NCBI GenBank assembly: GCA_964458415.1
Contig: CAYWIT010000004.1
Span: forward strand, 88,780 to 152,779
Direction: 5' to 3'
Origin: CAYWIT01 sp964458415
GTDB lineage: Bacteria; Pseudomonadota; Alphaproteobacteria; Micavibrionales; UBA2020
DNA length: 64,000 bases
Of the stretch, positions 51,880-62,110 are shown one piece after another. Position 1 is the stretch's first letter. The number at the start of each line of letters is the position of its first letter. The position numbers were made by a program, and so were the translations under genes. The notes beneath the pieces were generated by a model. The model was not told the DNA's origin and did no database searches. It saw only the letters and a program-made list of their open reading frames with translations.

Positions 51880-51902
51880 CCTATCTCAAGCCATGAGATA
51901 GG
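51880..51902. promoter_or_regulatory. 9-bp inverted repeat upstream of hflK
   Basis: CCTATCTCA (51880-51888) and TGAGATAGG (51894-51902) are perfect inverted copies around AGCCA. The dyad lies 37 bp upstream of the ATG at 51843 of hflK, where a promoter or operator should be. It has no T-run. Its arms and 14-bp centre-to-centre spacing resemble a dimeric repressor site; the regulator is unknown. Confidence 0.5.
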
Positions 51903-51978
51903 CCGGAAACGAACGCCCTCCAGAACAGCACGTTTAAAAAAAGGCTGCAAGGTTTTTAGAGAAGGAAAAGAGGAGGTG

Positions 51979-52006
51979 TTGACGCCCCACGCAATTATGG
52001 TATTAT
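51979..52006 (+). promoter_or_regulatory. Putative sigma-70 promoter of mrp
   Basis: TTGACG (51979-51984) and TATTAT (52001-52006) with a 16-bp spacer. The mrp ATG follows 67 bp downstream, with AAGGAGATTTTT as ribosome site. Confidence 0.55.
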
Positions 52007-52072
52007 GCGCGGCAACTCGCTTTCCAGCGCTGCTGCGGTATTGAAACAAGACGAGACCGCAAGGAGATTTTT

Positions 52073-53260
52073 ATGTCCATAGGTAACCACCAACGGGATT
52101 TGGTAACAGAAGAAAAAATTCGTGGTGCGTTGTCGGCGGTGCTTGAGCCGGCAAGCGGCAAGGATATTGTCAGTCTGGGACTGGTCACCGGTATTTCAAT
52201 TTCCGGCGACAGCGTTTATTGCGAAATGACGGTCGATCCGCGCGCCGGAAAAACGCTGGAATCTTTGCGGCAGGCGGCGGAGCGCGCTGTTGCGGCGCTG
52301 CCGGGGGTTGCTGCGGCCGCAGTCATCCTGACGGCGGAGCGGAAGGCGAAGGCGGTCAATGGCGCCGGTGCCGCAACTCAAATCAATGGCGCCGGTGCCG
52401 CGCCGGGGAAACTACAGATCAAGGCGCCGCCGCAGAAGCAGGGCGGCGGTCATGCCATCTCCAGTCGTCCGGTCGCGCCGCAGGTGCGGCAGATTATTGC
52501 CGTGGCTTCGGGCAAGGGGGGGGTCGGGAAATCCACGGTCGCCGCCAATCTGGCGCTGTCTTTTGCGGCGCTGGGCAAAAAAACCGGATTGCTGGATGCG
52601 GATATTTACGGATCGTCCCAGCCGCGCATGATGGGCTTGCGCAAAAAGCCGGAGATGAATGCGCAGGAAATGATTATCCCGCCCGAGGCGCACGGGGTGA
52701 AAGTCATGTCGATGGGATTTTTTGTCGCCGATGCCGCACCGGTCATCTGGCGCGGGCCGATGGTGCATAGCGCGATTCAGCAATTGCTGCGGGACGTGGA
52801 TTGGGGCGCGCTTGATATCCTGGTGATCGACCTGCCGCCCGGGACCGGCGATGCGCAGCTGAGTCTGGCGCAGAATGTGCCGCTGGCGGGGGCGGTGATC
52901 GTTTCAACGCCGCAGGACGTGGCGTTATCCGAGGCAAAAAAGGCCATCGCCATGTTTGAAAAAACCGGCGTTCCTGTTCTGGGGCTGGTCGAAAACATGA
53001 GCTATTACGTTTGTCCGGCCTGCGGCCATCGTGACGAGATTTTCAGCCATGGCGGCGCGCGCCATGCGGCTATGACGGCAGACATTGATTTTCTGGGTGA
53101 GATTCCGCTGGAGATCGCGGTGCGCGAGAATGCGGATGCCGGAGTACCGCTGGTGAAAGCGGCGCCGTTTCATCCCGTTGCTGAAGCGTTTCGCAATATT
53201 GCAGCGCGGATCTGGATGAAGCTGCCGGAAGCGGCAGCACGGCGCTCTATGCCGTCATGA
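52073..53260 (+). CDS. mrp: Mrp/ApbC-type Fe-S cluster carrier ATPase
   Basis: This 395-residue protein has an N-terminal MIP18/DUF59 domain (about 10-90) and a ParA-like ATPase with deviant Walker A SGKGGVGKS at 146-154. DADIYGSSQPRMMG and DLPPGTGDAQL follow. Cys314 and Cys317 in CPACGH bind the cluster at the dimer interface. It loads Fe-S clusters onto target proteins. The linker between the domains holds an in-frame 19-bp direct repeat coding NGAGAA twice. It ends with a 14-bp overlap with the convergent zeta gene. Confidence 0.93.
   Translation: MSIGNHQRDLVTEEKIRGALSAVLEPASGKDIVSLGLVTGISISGDSVYCEMTVDPRAGKTLESLRQAAERAVAALPGVAAAAVILTAERKAKAVNGAGAATQINGAGAAPGKLQIKAPPQKQGGGHAISSRPVAPQVRQIIAVASGKGGVGKSTVAANLALSFAALGKKTGLLDADIYGSSQPRMMGLRKKPEMNAQEMIIPPEAHGVKVMSMGFFVADAAPVIWRGPMVHSAIQQLLRDVDWGALDILVIDLPPGTGDAQLSLAQNVPLAGAVIVSTPQDVALSEAKKAIAMFEKTGVPVLGLVENMSYYVCPACGHRDEIFSHGGARHAAMTADIDFLGEIPLEIAVRENADAGVPLVKAAPFHPVAEAFRNIAARIWMKLPEAAARRSMPS
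52356..52401 (+). repeat. Direct repeat in the mrp linker
   Basis: TCAATGGCGCCGGTGCCGC occurs at 52356-52374 and 52383-52401, 27 bp apart and in frame. It encodes two NGAGAA units in the flexible linker before the ATPase domain; a local duplication is the simplest explanation. Confidence 0.8.
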
Positions 53261-53564
53261 AGATCTTGCGGGCTTCCTGCAGGCAGAGATTGAATTCGTT
53301 TTCCAGATGATGCTCGGAAAGATCCATGCCCTTGGCGGCGAAATCCTTTTTGACTTTACGCAGCACATCGTTGATGCCGGGCTCGGCGAAATCTGAATCG
53401 ATGACTTCATCGGCGTAGGCATCGGCATCGGCACCGGAAAGACCCAGCTGCTTTGCCGCCCAGAGGCCGAACAGGTGCACGGCTTTGGCATTGACCTTGA
53501 AGCGCAGCTCTTCGTCCATTTTGAATTTGTTTTCGAAGGCCTGTTCTCTCTCATTGAAGCTCAT
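53247..53564 (-). CDS. F1-ATPase inhibitor zeta subunit (DUF1476)
   Basis: This 105-residue protein begins MSFNEREQAFENKFKMDEEL and continues KAVHLFGLWAAKQLGLSG. This matches the alphaproteobacterial DUF1476 family, whose Paracoccus member is the zeta subunit that blocks F1-ATPase hydrolysis. The N-terminal segment is the inhibitory one in that model. The ATG at 53564 gives the family N-terminus with GGGTGAGACC upstream; earlier in-frame sequence adds 22 residues unlike the family. No atp gene is in the window. It overlaps mrp by 14 bp tail to tail. Confidence 0.85.
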   Translation of the reverse strand: MSFNEREQAFENKFKMDEELRFKVNAKAVHLFGLWAAKQLGLSGADADAYADEVIDSDFAEPGINDVLRKVKKDFAAKGMDLSEHHLENEFNLCLQEARKIFMTA

Positions 53565-53679
53565 GGTCTCACCCTGTTTTATAGACGTTGCATATCTTCT
53601 AAGAGATAATCGAAAATGAACGAAAAACAAGAAAAAAAGGCCGCTGCCACCGTTTGACAGAATTCCGCCGCCCCTTAAG

Positions 53680-54438
53680 TCAGGGCATGAATTGTTCCTT
53701 GATCATGCGTTCGTCAAGATTCATTTCCGGATCGAAGAGCAATGTCGCTTCAAGTTCCGTATCTTGCCAGACTTCGACCTTTTCAACGTCGCGGATTTCG
53801 GTGAAGTCGGCGACGGCGCTGACGGGACGGTTATGGGCTTCCAGCACTTCGAAGAGCAGGTGGCTGGATTGCGGCAAGAGCGCCCCGCGCCAGCGCCGCG
53901 GGCGAAAGGCGCTGATGGGGGTCAGCGCAAGGATGCCGGCGCTCAAGGGGATAATTGGCCCGTGGGCGGAAAGGTTATAGGCGGTGCTGCCCGCCGGGGT
54001 CGCGACAATGACGCCATCGCAGATGAGTTCATCCAGCCGCGGTCTGCCGTCAATGATGATTTTCAGCTTTGCGGCCTGCCGCGTTTCACGGAGCAGGGAA
54101 ACTTCGTTGATGGCCAGCGCATCAAGGGATTCTCCGGAAACAGTGCCGACTTTCATGCGCAGGGGGTTCAGATGCACGGTCTGGGCCTGGGCCAGACGCT
54201 CTATCAATCCTTCTTCGCGGAAGTCGTTGAGCAGGAAGCCGACCGAGCCGCGGTTCATCCCGAAAACCGGTTTCCTGTGGGCAATGCCGTCATGCAGGGC
54301 GCGCAGCATCGATCCGTCGCCGCCCAGCGCCACCACGATATCCGCATCCGGCAAGGCGTGGTCGCCATAGCGTGTGACAAGGTTTTGCCGTGCGATCTGC
54401 GCCTGATGCGTATCGGCGGCGGTGAAATGAACCTTCAT
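53680..54438 (-). CDS. nadK: NAD kinase
   Basis: This 252-residue kinase phosphorylates NAD to NADP. The family motifs are ALGGDGSMLRAL near residue 37 (GGDG), NRGSVGFLLN near 62, and TPAGSTAYNLSAHGPIIPL near 153, where the usual form is TPTGSTAYSLSAGGP. All catalytic and NAD-binding positions look intact. thiD ends 2 bp upstream on the same strand, so the two form an operon; the rest of NAD synthesis is at nadABC, 40 kb away. Confidence 0.94.
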   Translation of the reverse strand: MKVHFTAADTHQAQIARQNLVTRYGDHALPDADIVVALGGDGSMLRALHDGIAHRKPVFGMNRGSVGFLLNDFREEGLIERLAQAQTVHLNPLRMKVGTVSGESLDALAINEVSLLRETRQAAKLKIIIDGRPRLDELICDGVIVATPAGSTAYNLSAHGPIIPLSAGILALTPISAFRPRRWRGALLPQSSHLLFEVLEAHNRPVSAVADFTEIRDVEKVEVWQDTELEATLLFDPEMNLDERMIKEQFMP

Positions 54439-54440
54439 TT

Positions 54441-55283
54441 TTATACCTTGCGGATTTTGATTTGTTCCGGATGAAAAAAGGCGGAGTGCTTCTCGATGTC
54501 GAAGGCATGGTTGATCGGTCCGCGCCCGTAGCCGTAGCCCGGCGCATGCAGGATCGCCTGATGCAAAAAGTCGAGCCCGCGTTCGATGGCCGGGTAGATC
54601 CCGAGCCCTTGTCCGAGGCTGACGGCGATGGCGGAGGCGATTGTACAGCCGGCCCCCAGCGTATGTGTCGTTTCCACGTGGGGTTTTTCGTAGATACGCT
54701 CACCATCGGCCGTTGCGATGAGGTAGAGGTCCTTTTCGCTGAAAACCTGTCCGGCCTTGACGATGACCGTCTCGGCACCCAGTGTGCGCATCATGTCGGT
54801 GGCGTGCTTCATGTCGTCGACATCGCGGATTGTCATGCCGGTCAGGATTTCTGCTTCCCGCAAGTTGGGGGTCAGGACCGTAGCGCGGATGAACAGGCGG
54901 CGCTTGAGCGTCGCCAGCGCCGTTTCATCCATCAGGATCTCTCCGGTCTGGGAAATTATCGCCGGGTCGATGACAACCGGATAGTTGAACGGCAAATACT
55001 CATCGAGGACGTCGCCAACGGCGTCGATGATCAGGTGGTGGCCAAGGATGCCGGTCTTGATGGCATCGGTGCCGATGTCTTCCAGCACGGTGCGCATCTG
55101 TGCGCTGACCAGCGCGGGCTCCAGCGTTTGAAAACAGGTGATGGCCTTGGTGTTTTGTGCGGTCACACCCGTCAGCGCCGTTGTGGCGTAGCCGCCCAGC
55201 GCCAGAATTGTTTTGGTGTCGGCCTGAATGCCGCCGCCGCCGCTTGAATCCGATTCCGCAATGGATAATACCCGTCCGCTCAT
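54441..55283 (-). CDS. thiD: Hydroxymethylpyrimidine/phosphomethylpyrimidine kinase
   Basis: This 280-residue ribokinase-fold enzyme makes HMP pyrophosphate for thiamine. It has the substrate motif SGGGGIQADTKTILALGGYA at 14-33, TALTGVTAQNT, DPAIISQTGE near 126, and the anion-hole GAGCTIASAIAVSLGQG near 217 with the catalytic Cys. Other thi genes are not nearby. It sits between glmM (15 bp upstream) and nadK (2 bp downstream) on the minus strand. Confidence 0.94.
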   Translation of the reverse strand: MSGRVLSIAESDSSGGGGIQADTKTILALGGYATTALTGVTAQNTKAITCFQTLEPALVSAQMRTVLEDIGTDAIKTGILGHHLIIDAVGDVLDEYLPFNYPVVIDPAIISQTGEILMDETALATLKRRLFIRATVLTPNLREAEILTGMTIRDVDDMKHATDMMRTLGAETVIVKAGQVFSEKDLYLIATADGERIYEKPHVETTHTLGAGCTIASAIAVSLGQGLGIYPAIERGLDFLHQAILHAPGYGYGRGPINHAFDIEKHSAFFHPEQIKIRKV

Positions 55284-55298
55284 TTTTTTCCTTTATTC

Positions 55299-56672
55299 TT
55301 ATGCCGTCAGTTTGACGTCTGTATCATCGCTGCCGATTTTCTCAATTCTTGCGCAGAGTTCCTGCACGACATCGCTGACCAGCCGGGCATCGTCGCCCTC
55401 GGCCATGACGCGGATCAGCGGCTCGGTTCCGGATTTTCTGACCAGCAGGCGGCCGGAGGCACCCAGTTTGGCCTCGGCTTGACGGAGGGCGCATTGTATT
55501 TCTTCGTCTTCAAGCGTTACGGCGGTTTTATAACGCACGTTTTGCAGCATTTGTGGCACGGTATTGAAAACGCGGCAGACCGCGCTGGCCGGACGCTTGG
55601 CTTCGGCAAGAGCGGCCAGAACCTGCAGGGCGGCAACCAGCCCGTCGCCCGTTGTCGCGTGATCCCCCAGAATGATGTGACCGGATTGCTCGCCGCCAAG
55701 GTTGCAACCGCTGGCCCGCATTCTTTCCACGACATAGCGGTCGCCAACCGGGGTACGGTCGAGGGGGATGTCCAGTTCTTTTAAAAACCGTTCCAGTCCC
55801 AGATTGGACATGACAGTAGAAATAATAGCGCCCCCTGTCAGTTGGCCGGATTGCTGCCAGTTGCGCGCAATCAGCGCCATGATCTGATCGCCGTCAAGGA
55901 TTTCCCCGTTTTCATCGCAGAGGATCAGCCTGTCCGCGTCGCCATCGAGGGCAATGCCCAGATCGGCGTGCTGGCGCACGACCATTTCCTGCAGGGCCGC
56001 GGTATCCGTGGCGCCGCAGTTTTTATTGATGTTGGTGCCGTCGGGGGAAACGCCGATGGCCACGACTTCGGCGCCAAGTTCATAGAGAATGCGCGGGGCG
56101 ACCTTGTAGGCGGCGCCGTTGGCGCAATCGACAACGATTTTCAGTCCGTCAAGGCGGAGCTTTTTGGGAAAGGTGTTCTTGACGTATTCGATATAGCGGC
56201 CGCTGGCATCGTCAAGGCGGCTGGCGCGGCCAAGTGCGGCGGCCGGCGCGAGGCTGCTGGCGAGGCTGCCCTGAACCAGTTTTTCAATGGCGGCCTCTGT
56301 TTCATCAGAAAGTTTATAGCCGTCGGCGCCGAAAAGCTTGATGCCGTTATCCTGATAGGGGTTATGCGAGGCGGAGATCATGACGCCGAGATCCGCGCGC
56401 AGCGAGCGGGTCAGCATCGCGACTGCCGGTGTCGGCAGCGGCCCCACCAGAATAACGTCCATGCCCATGGCGATAAAACCCGCGGTCATCGCCGGTTCCA
56501 GCAGATAGCCGGAGAGCCGCGTGTCCTTGCCGATCACGACTTTATGCCGGTGCTCGCCGCGCTTGAGTTGCACGGCGGTGGCCATGGCGACCTTCAGCGC
56601 CGTTTCCGCCGTCATGGGCTCGACATTCGCCAGACCGCGAATACCGTCGGTGCCGAAAAATTTTCTTGTCAT
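55299..56672 (-). CDS. glmM: Phosphoglucosamine mutase
   Basis: This 457-residue enzyme converts glucosamine-6-P to glucosamine-1-P for peptidoglycan and lipopolysaccharide. The phosphoserine is Ser102 in MISASHNPYQDNG, the metal-binding loop is DGDADRL near 243, and the phosphate-binding SGTEPLIRVMAEG is near the end. The ATG at 56672 (MTRKFFGTDGIRG) is preferred over one 21 bases upstream because it gives the family N-terminus after GAGGAATATAAAACT. A 17-bp palindrome lies 43 bp upstream of it. Confidence 0.95.
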   Translation of the reverse strand: MTRKFFGTDGIRGLANVEPMTAETALKVAMATAVQLKRGEHRHKVVIGKDTRLSGYLLEPAMTAGFIAMGMDVILVGPLPTPAVAMLTRSLRADLGVMISASHNPYQDNGIKLFGADGYKLSDETEAAIEKLVQGSLASSLAPAAALGRASRLDDASGRYIEYVKNTFPKKLRLDGLKIVVDCANGAAYKVAPRILYELGAEVVAIGVSPDGTNINKNCGATDTAALQEMVVRQHADLGIALDGDADRLILCDENGEILDGDQIMALIARNWQQSGQLTGGAIISTVMSNLGLERFLKELDIPLDRTPVGDRYVVERMRASGCNLGGEQSGHIILGDHATTGDGLVAALQVLAALAEAKRPASAVCRVFNTVPQMLQNVRYKTAVTLEDEEIQCALRQAEAKLGASGRLLVRKSGTEPLIRVMAEGDDARLVSDVVQELCARIEKIGSDDTDVKLTA

Positions 56673-56714
56673 AGTTTTATATTCCTCTTTCATTCCAGAG
56701 TAATGGCAGCCTTG

Positions 56715-56731
56715 GTCTGCTTCAAGCAGAC
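56715..56731. promoter_or_regulatory. 17-bp palindrome upstream of glmM
   Basis: GTCTGCTT-C-AAGCAGAC is a perfect dyad with 8-bp arms around one base. It lies between the ankyrin protein stop (56825) and the glmM start, in the likely promoter or 5' leader. No T-run follows. Operator or small RNA hairpin are both possible. Confidence 0.5.
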
Positions 56732-56824
56732 TCGCGTCCTAGCGGCGCTTTTCTTTCCGTAAATGCGATAAATTTATGTTTCAGAAGAGGCAAGGAGAAG
56801 CATTTGCAGGCAGGGGTTCTGACT

Positions 56825-57670
56825 TTATCTCCCTTGCAGGGGAAACTTGTTTTTTGTGATTCCGTGGATCGAGAGGTGCTCCGTCGCGACCCCGCTGGAG
56901 GCGAGCTGGCGCAGCGCTTCCTCGAGCGGCGCTTTTTCCGTGATGTCGTCGAAACGGTGGGTTTCCACCGTTTCCGCTCCGGTTTCAAGGTTCCGATACA
57001 GCCGGGTTCTCTCCCGTGCCGTAAAATTAAAGACTTCCGTCAATTTATAGCCGATGGCGTGTTCGGTTCTGACACGGGCGATGCTCTCCCCTTCCAGCTT
57101 TCTCCATTGCGCCGTATTTTCGGTTTTGACGGCGGTGGGCGGCGGCAGATTGGGCAGTTTTTCCGGTCGCGGGGAGGGAGGCTGGTAATGCTCCAGAATT
57201 TTTACAACCTCAGGATGCTCCTTTTTTTGCGCGGCATAGAGGGGGGTTCTGTTTTCGAGGTTCTTGGCATTGGGGTCCGCCCCCTGCGCGATCAGGAAGA
57301 GGACAAAGTCCGTATTGCCCTCCGCAGCGGCGACATGCAGCGGCGTATTGCCGCGTCTGTCGCGGAGGTGCAGCAGCTCCGGATTGCTTTTCAATAGAAT
57401 TTTTCCCATTTCAACCGCGCCGATATCGGCGGCAAGGTGCATTATTTTCATGGGGTTCTTGATGGCATCCACCGCTTTTGCGCCGCGCGCGATAAGAAGT
57501 TCGGCGATTTCCTGTCGGCCATGCAGGACGGCGATGTAGAGAAACGACCTGCCGTAGTCGTCGTCGGTCTCCGGATTAACCCCGTTATCCAGCAGCGTGC
57601 GGACGACTTCGATTTTGTTCTTTTCGATTGCGTCACGCATCCGGCTTTTTTTGAAGAAAATGTATCCCAT
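56825..57670 (-). CDS. Ankyrin-repeat protein with a C-terminal domain of unknown function
   Basis: This 281-residue protein has about five ankyrin repeats over residues 8-165. The best is RGNTPLHVAAAEGNTDFVLF followed by LIAQGADPNAKN, near 110-142. A Pro-rich linker (PPSPRPEKLPNLPPP) and a C-terminal domain of about 90 residues (KLEGESIARVRTEHAIGYKL.., RERTRLYRNLETGAETVETH) follow; I do not recognise the domain. No signal peptide or membrane span is seen, so a cytoplasmic role is likely. The ATG at 57670 follows GGGGA; a TTG lies 24 bases upstream. It separates ftsH from glmM. Confidence 0.82.
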   Translation of the reverse strand: MGYIFFKKSRMRDAIEKNKIEVVRTLLDNGVNPETDDDYGRSFLYIAVLHGRQEIAELLIARGAKAVDAIKNPMKIMHLAADIGAVEMGKILLKSNPELLHLRDRRGNTPLHVAAAEGNTDFVLFLIAQGADPNAKNLENRTPLYAAQKKEHPEVVKILEHYQPPSPRPEKLPNLPPPTAVKTENTAQWRKLEGESIARVRTEHAIGYKLTEVFNFTARERTRLYRNLETGAETVETHRFDDITEKAPLEEALRQLASSGVATEHLSIHGITKNKFPLQGR

Positions 57671-57739
57671 TATAATTCCCCGGCCCTGCCGCAAAGGCTG
57701 AACAGCGTTTCTTTTATCTGGAAGCTGGGGGATTTTATG

Positions 57740-57778
57740 GAGAAAGGGGCGGGGGAGTCAATGTCCCACCGCCCCACT
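57740..57778 (-). terminator. Possible terminator between ftsH and the ankyrin gene
   Basis: GGGGCGG (57746-57752) and CCGCCCC (57769-57775) form a strong 7-bp stem with inner GGA/TCC pairing. On the minus strand it is followed by TTTCTCC, a weak T-run. It sits 30-60 bp after the ftsH stop. Confidence 0.45.
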
Positions 57779-57806
57779 TCCTCGAAATAACGTATTTTTA
57801 TGAAAA

Positions 57807-59783
<1,977 letters not shown>

Positions 59784-59844
59784 CCCCTCTGAAAAGATGC
59801 GTTTCTCTCATCATATATAGTGCATTGCAGATATTAAACAATGT

Positions 59845-61161
59845 TTACCCCATGATGTTTGTCAGGGGCGGCCCGGACAGGGTCTGGGCATATTCTGGCA
59901 TGATATAGCCAAGACATTGAACAAAAACGATATTATTATCATGACGCAAAGTAGGCAGAGTCTTGCGCACTTTGAAGGGAAGGGCCTCGATTTTTTGCAG
60001 GGCCGGATGTTCCTTTGACAGAGTCTGCCGGAGCGCGGCGAGGCCGTCTTCCCGCAAGGCGCCAATCGTCAGGGATTCGCCGCCTGTGCCGGAAAGGAGG
60101 AAACGCCGGTCCCAGACAAGACCGGCGCTGGCCGGAAGGTCTTTTTCGGCGGCGGCGGCCTCGCGGCAGATCAGAAAATCGCCATCCTTTTGCGGGATAA
60201 TTTCGCAACCATGCAGGGTGCGTCCGGAAAAAGCGGGCCGGTCCATCGCCTGTATCAAATCCTCCATGGCTTCGTGTTCCGGCGGGTAGTCGTCCGGAGA
60301 GAATTTTTTCAGAGCCAGCGCCAGCATGCGCCGCCGGATATCACGGGGGTGGCTGTGCCATTTCGGCCGCGTCAGGGTGATATATCCCTCTTCATGTATG
60401 ACTGTGCTGTCCTGAAAAGCGGCCGCGGCAACGGATTGCAGGGCTTGCCGGCCCTCTTCCAGCTTTTGCAGGGTCAGGGCGAGCCGTTCCGGTGAAAGCC
60501 CTTCCGCCGCCAGCAGGTCTTCGAAGGCGCGCAGACGCGGGCGCAGGTATTTTTGCTGCCGGTTTGACGGATCCTCGATCCAGTCCACACCGTAATGATG
60601 GCAGGTATCGCGCAGCTCTTCGCGCGAAAATTCCAGCAATGGGCGGATAATGTGCAGGCCTTGATATTCATGATCCCGGGCCATGGCCGCCAGACCGTCA
60701 AGGCCGGAGCCATGCGCCAGCCGCATCCAGAAAGTCTCGATCTGATCCTCGCGGTTGTGGGCAACCGCCAGAACGGAAATTCCCTCGGCGTGGCAGGCCG
60801 TGGACAACAATTTGTAACGCGCCGCTCGGGCGCGCTCCTGAATATGGGTGGCGGGTTTTTCTCCGGCCCAGTGCAGGATGCGGTGTTCGATGCCGTGGTG
60901 GCCGAACAGGGCCTGCACGGCCAGCGCCTCGGCGGCGGCCTCTGGCCGCAAACCGTGATCCACCGTCAGCGCCAGCATTCTTCCGGCGCGCGCTTTTATC
61001 CATTCCTGCATTAGCAAGGCCAGGGCCAGACTGTCCCCGCCGCCGGAAACGGCCACGGCGATTTGCGGGTGTGCTTCATCCAGCCCTAGTTTCTGCAGGG
61101 TGCTGGAGAATTGTTCAAGGGTAACAGGACGGCGGGCGATTGTCGCGCAGGGCGGCGTCAT
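59845..61161 (-). CDS. tilS: tRNA(Ile)-lysidine synthetase
   Basis: This 438-residue N-type ATP pyrophosphatase modifies C34 of tRNA-Ile2 so that it reads AUA. The PP-loop AVSGGGDSLALA is at 37-48 (SGGxDS). TVDHGLRPEAAAEA, ATHIQERARAARY and AVAHNREDQIETFWMRLAHG follow, as in the family. The C-terminal part is less conserved. It overlaps cpoB by 4 bp. The pal-cpoB-tilS-ftsH order is common in alphaproteobacteria. Confidence 0.94.
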   Translation of the reverse strand: MTPPCATIARRPVTLEQFSSTLQKLGLDEAHPQIAVAVSGGGDSLALALLMQEWIKARAGRMLALTVDHGLRPEAAAEALAVQALFGHHGIEHRILHWAGEKPATHIQERARAARYKLLSTACHAEGISVLAVAHNREDQIETFWMRLAHGSGLDGLAAMARDHEYQGLHIIRPLLEFSREELRDTCHHYGVDWIEDPSNRQQKYLRPRLRAFEDLLAAEGLSPERLALTLQKLEEGRQALQSVAAAAFQDSTVIHEEGYITLTRPKWHSHPRDIRRRMLALALKKFSPDDYPPEHEAMEDLIQAMDRPAFSGRTLHGCEIIPQKDGDFLICREAAAAEKDLPASAGLVWDRRFLLSGTGGESLTIGALREDGLAALRQTLSKEHPALQKIEALPFKVRKTLPTLRHDNNIVFVQCLGYIMPEYAQTLSGPPLTNIMG

Positions 61162-62093
61162 GGGCAGCCAAGAGACTGCATTTCCTGCGTGGCGCGACGG
61201 TTGGCAGGCGTAGTCTCGCCCGGAAATTCCTTTTTCAACTGCTGAAAGGACAGGCAGGCATCGTCTTTTTTGTTCAGTTTGGAAAGAGAAAGGCCGAGCT
61301 TCAAAAGACTGTCGGCAGCCTTGGCGCCTTTGGGATAATTCTGGTATCCCTGCGCGAATTGCTTTGCGGCCTGCTTGTAATCGCCGCGGACGTAATAGGT
61401 TTCCCCCAGCCAGTATTGCGCATTCGGGGCCAGCGGGTGTGCGGCATAATCGCTCATGAACTTCTGGAGCGCGCTTGCGGCGCTTTCATATTTTGCGTTG
61501 CGAATATCTGTGAAGGCCTGTTCGTAGAGTACATCTGCTGCCGATTTGCCAGCGGAAGAGAGGGTGCCGAGGCTCCGGGAGTCTCCGGTATACAGGTTTC
61601 CGGTCAGCTCCGCTTGCTGCGGGGCGCCGGCGGGTTTGAGAACGGCCCCGTCCGGCGTTGCGGACGGGAGAGCGGAGGCCGGGGCGCCGCCCCGTTCGAG
61701 TTGTTGCAGCCGGAGGTCATAGTCGGCCAGAGCCTTGTCGAGCTGAATCTTCATTTGCCCGATGTCATAGGTCAGCTGTTCAAGCTGGCCCGTCATATTG
61801 CGCTGCTGCAATTCCAGGCTGCCGATGCGGTCTTCGTATTGCGCCAGCGCGCCGCCGGAGAGTGATGGTGTTTCCCCTACCGCCGGAGGCGGGAGGGTGC
61901 CGCCGCGATAGACGCTGCGGCTGAGGGTTTGCACCTGATTTTCCAGCTGGTTGATCCGGCCCATCAACTGAGACATATCACTGGTATTCTGGGCAAAGCC
62001 TGCTTTTGCCGGGGCGGCCATGAAACCAAGCAACAGGGCTCCTGAAATGAACAGGAGCCCCGTTTTATATGCTTTGGTGTTATTGGGCGTCAT
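61158..62093 (-). CDS. cpoB: Tol-Pal system coordinator CpoB (YbgF)
   Basis: This 311-residue periplasmic protein has a signal peptide ending in AAPAKA. An N-terminal coiled coil that drives trimerisation follows (MGRINQLENQVQTLSRSVYR and later YEDRIGSLELQQRNMTGQLE), then a variable linker. C-terminal TPR repeats span about 188-305 (VLYEQAFTDIRNAKYESAAS, APNAQYWLGETYYVRGDYKQ). CpoB links PBP1B activity to Tol-driven outer membrane constriction. The start is the ATG at 62093; a GTG lies 9 bases upstream. pal is 17 bp upstream. Confidence 0.9.
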   Translation of the reverse strand: MTPNNTKAYKTGLLFISGALLLGFMAAPAKAGFAQNTSDMSQLMGRINQLENQVQTLSRSVYRGGTLPPPAVGETPSLSGGALAQYEDRIGSLELQQRNMTGQLEQLTYDIGQMKIQLDKALADYDLRLQQLERGGAPASALPSATPDGAVLKPAGAPQQAELTGNLYTGDSRSLGTLSSAGKSAADVLYEQAFTDIRNAKYESAASALQKFMSDYAAHPLAPNAQYWLGETYYVRGDYKQAAKQFAQGYQNYPKGAKAADSLLKLGLSLSKLNKKDDACLSFQQLKKEFPGETTPANRRATQEMQSLGCP

Positions 62094-62110
62094 GAATATC
62101 ACGCGTGATA

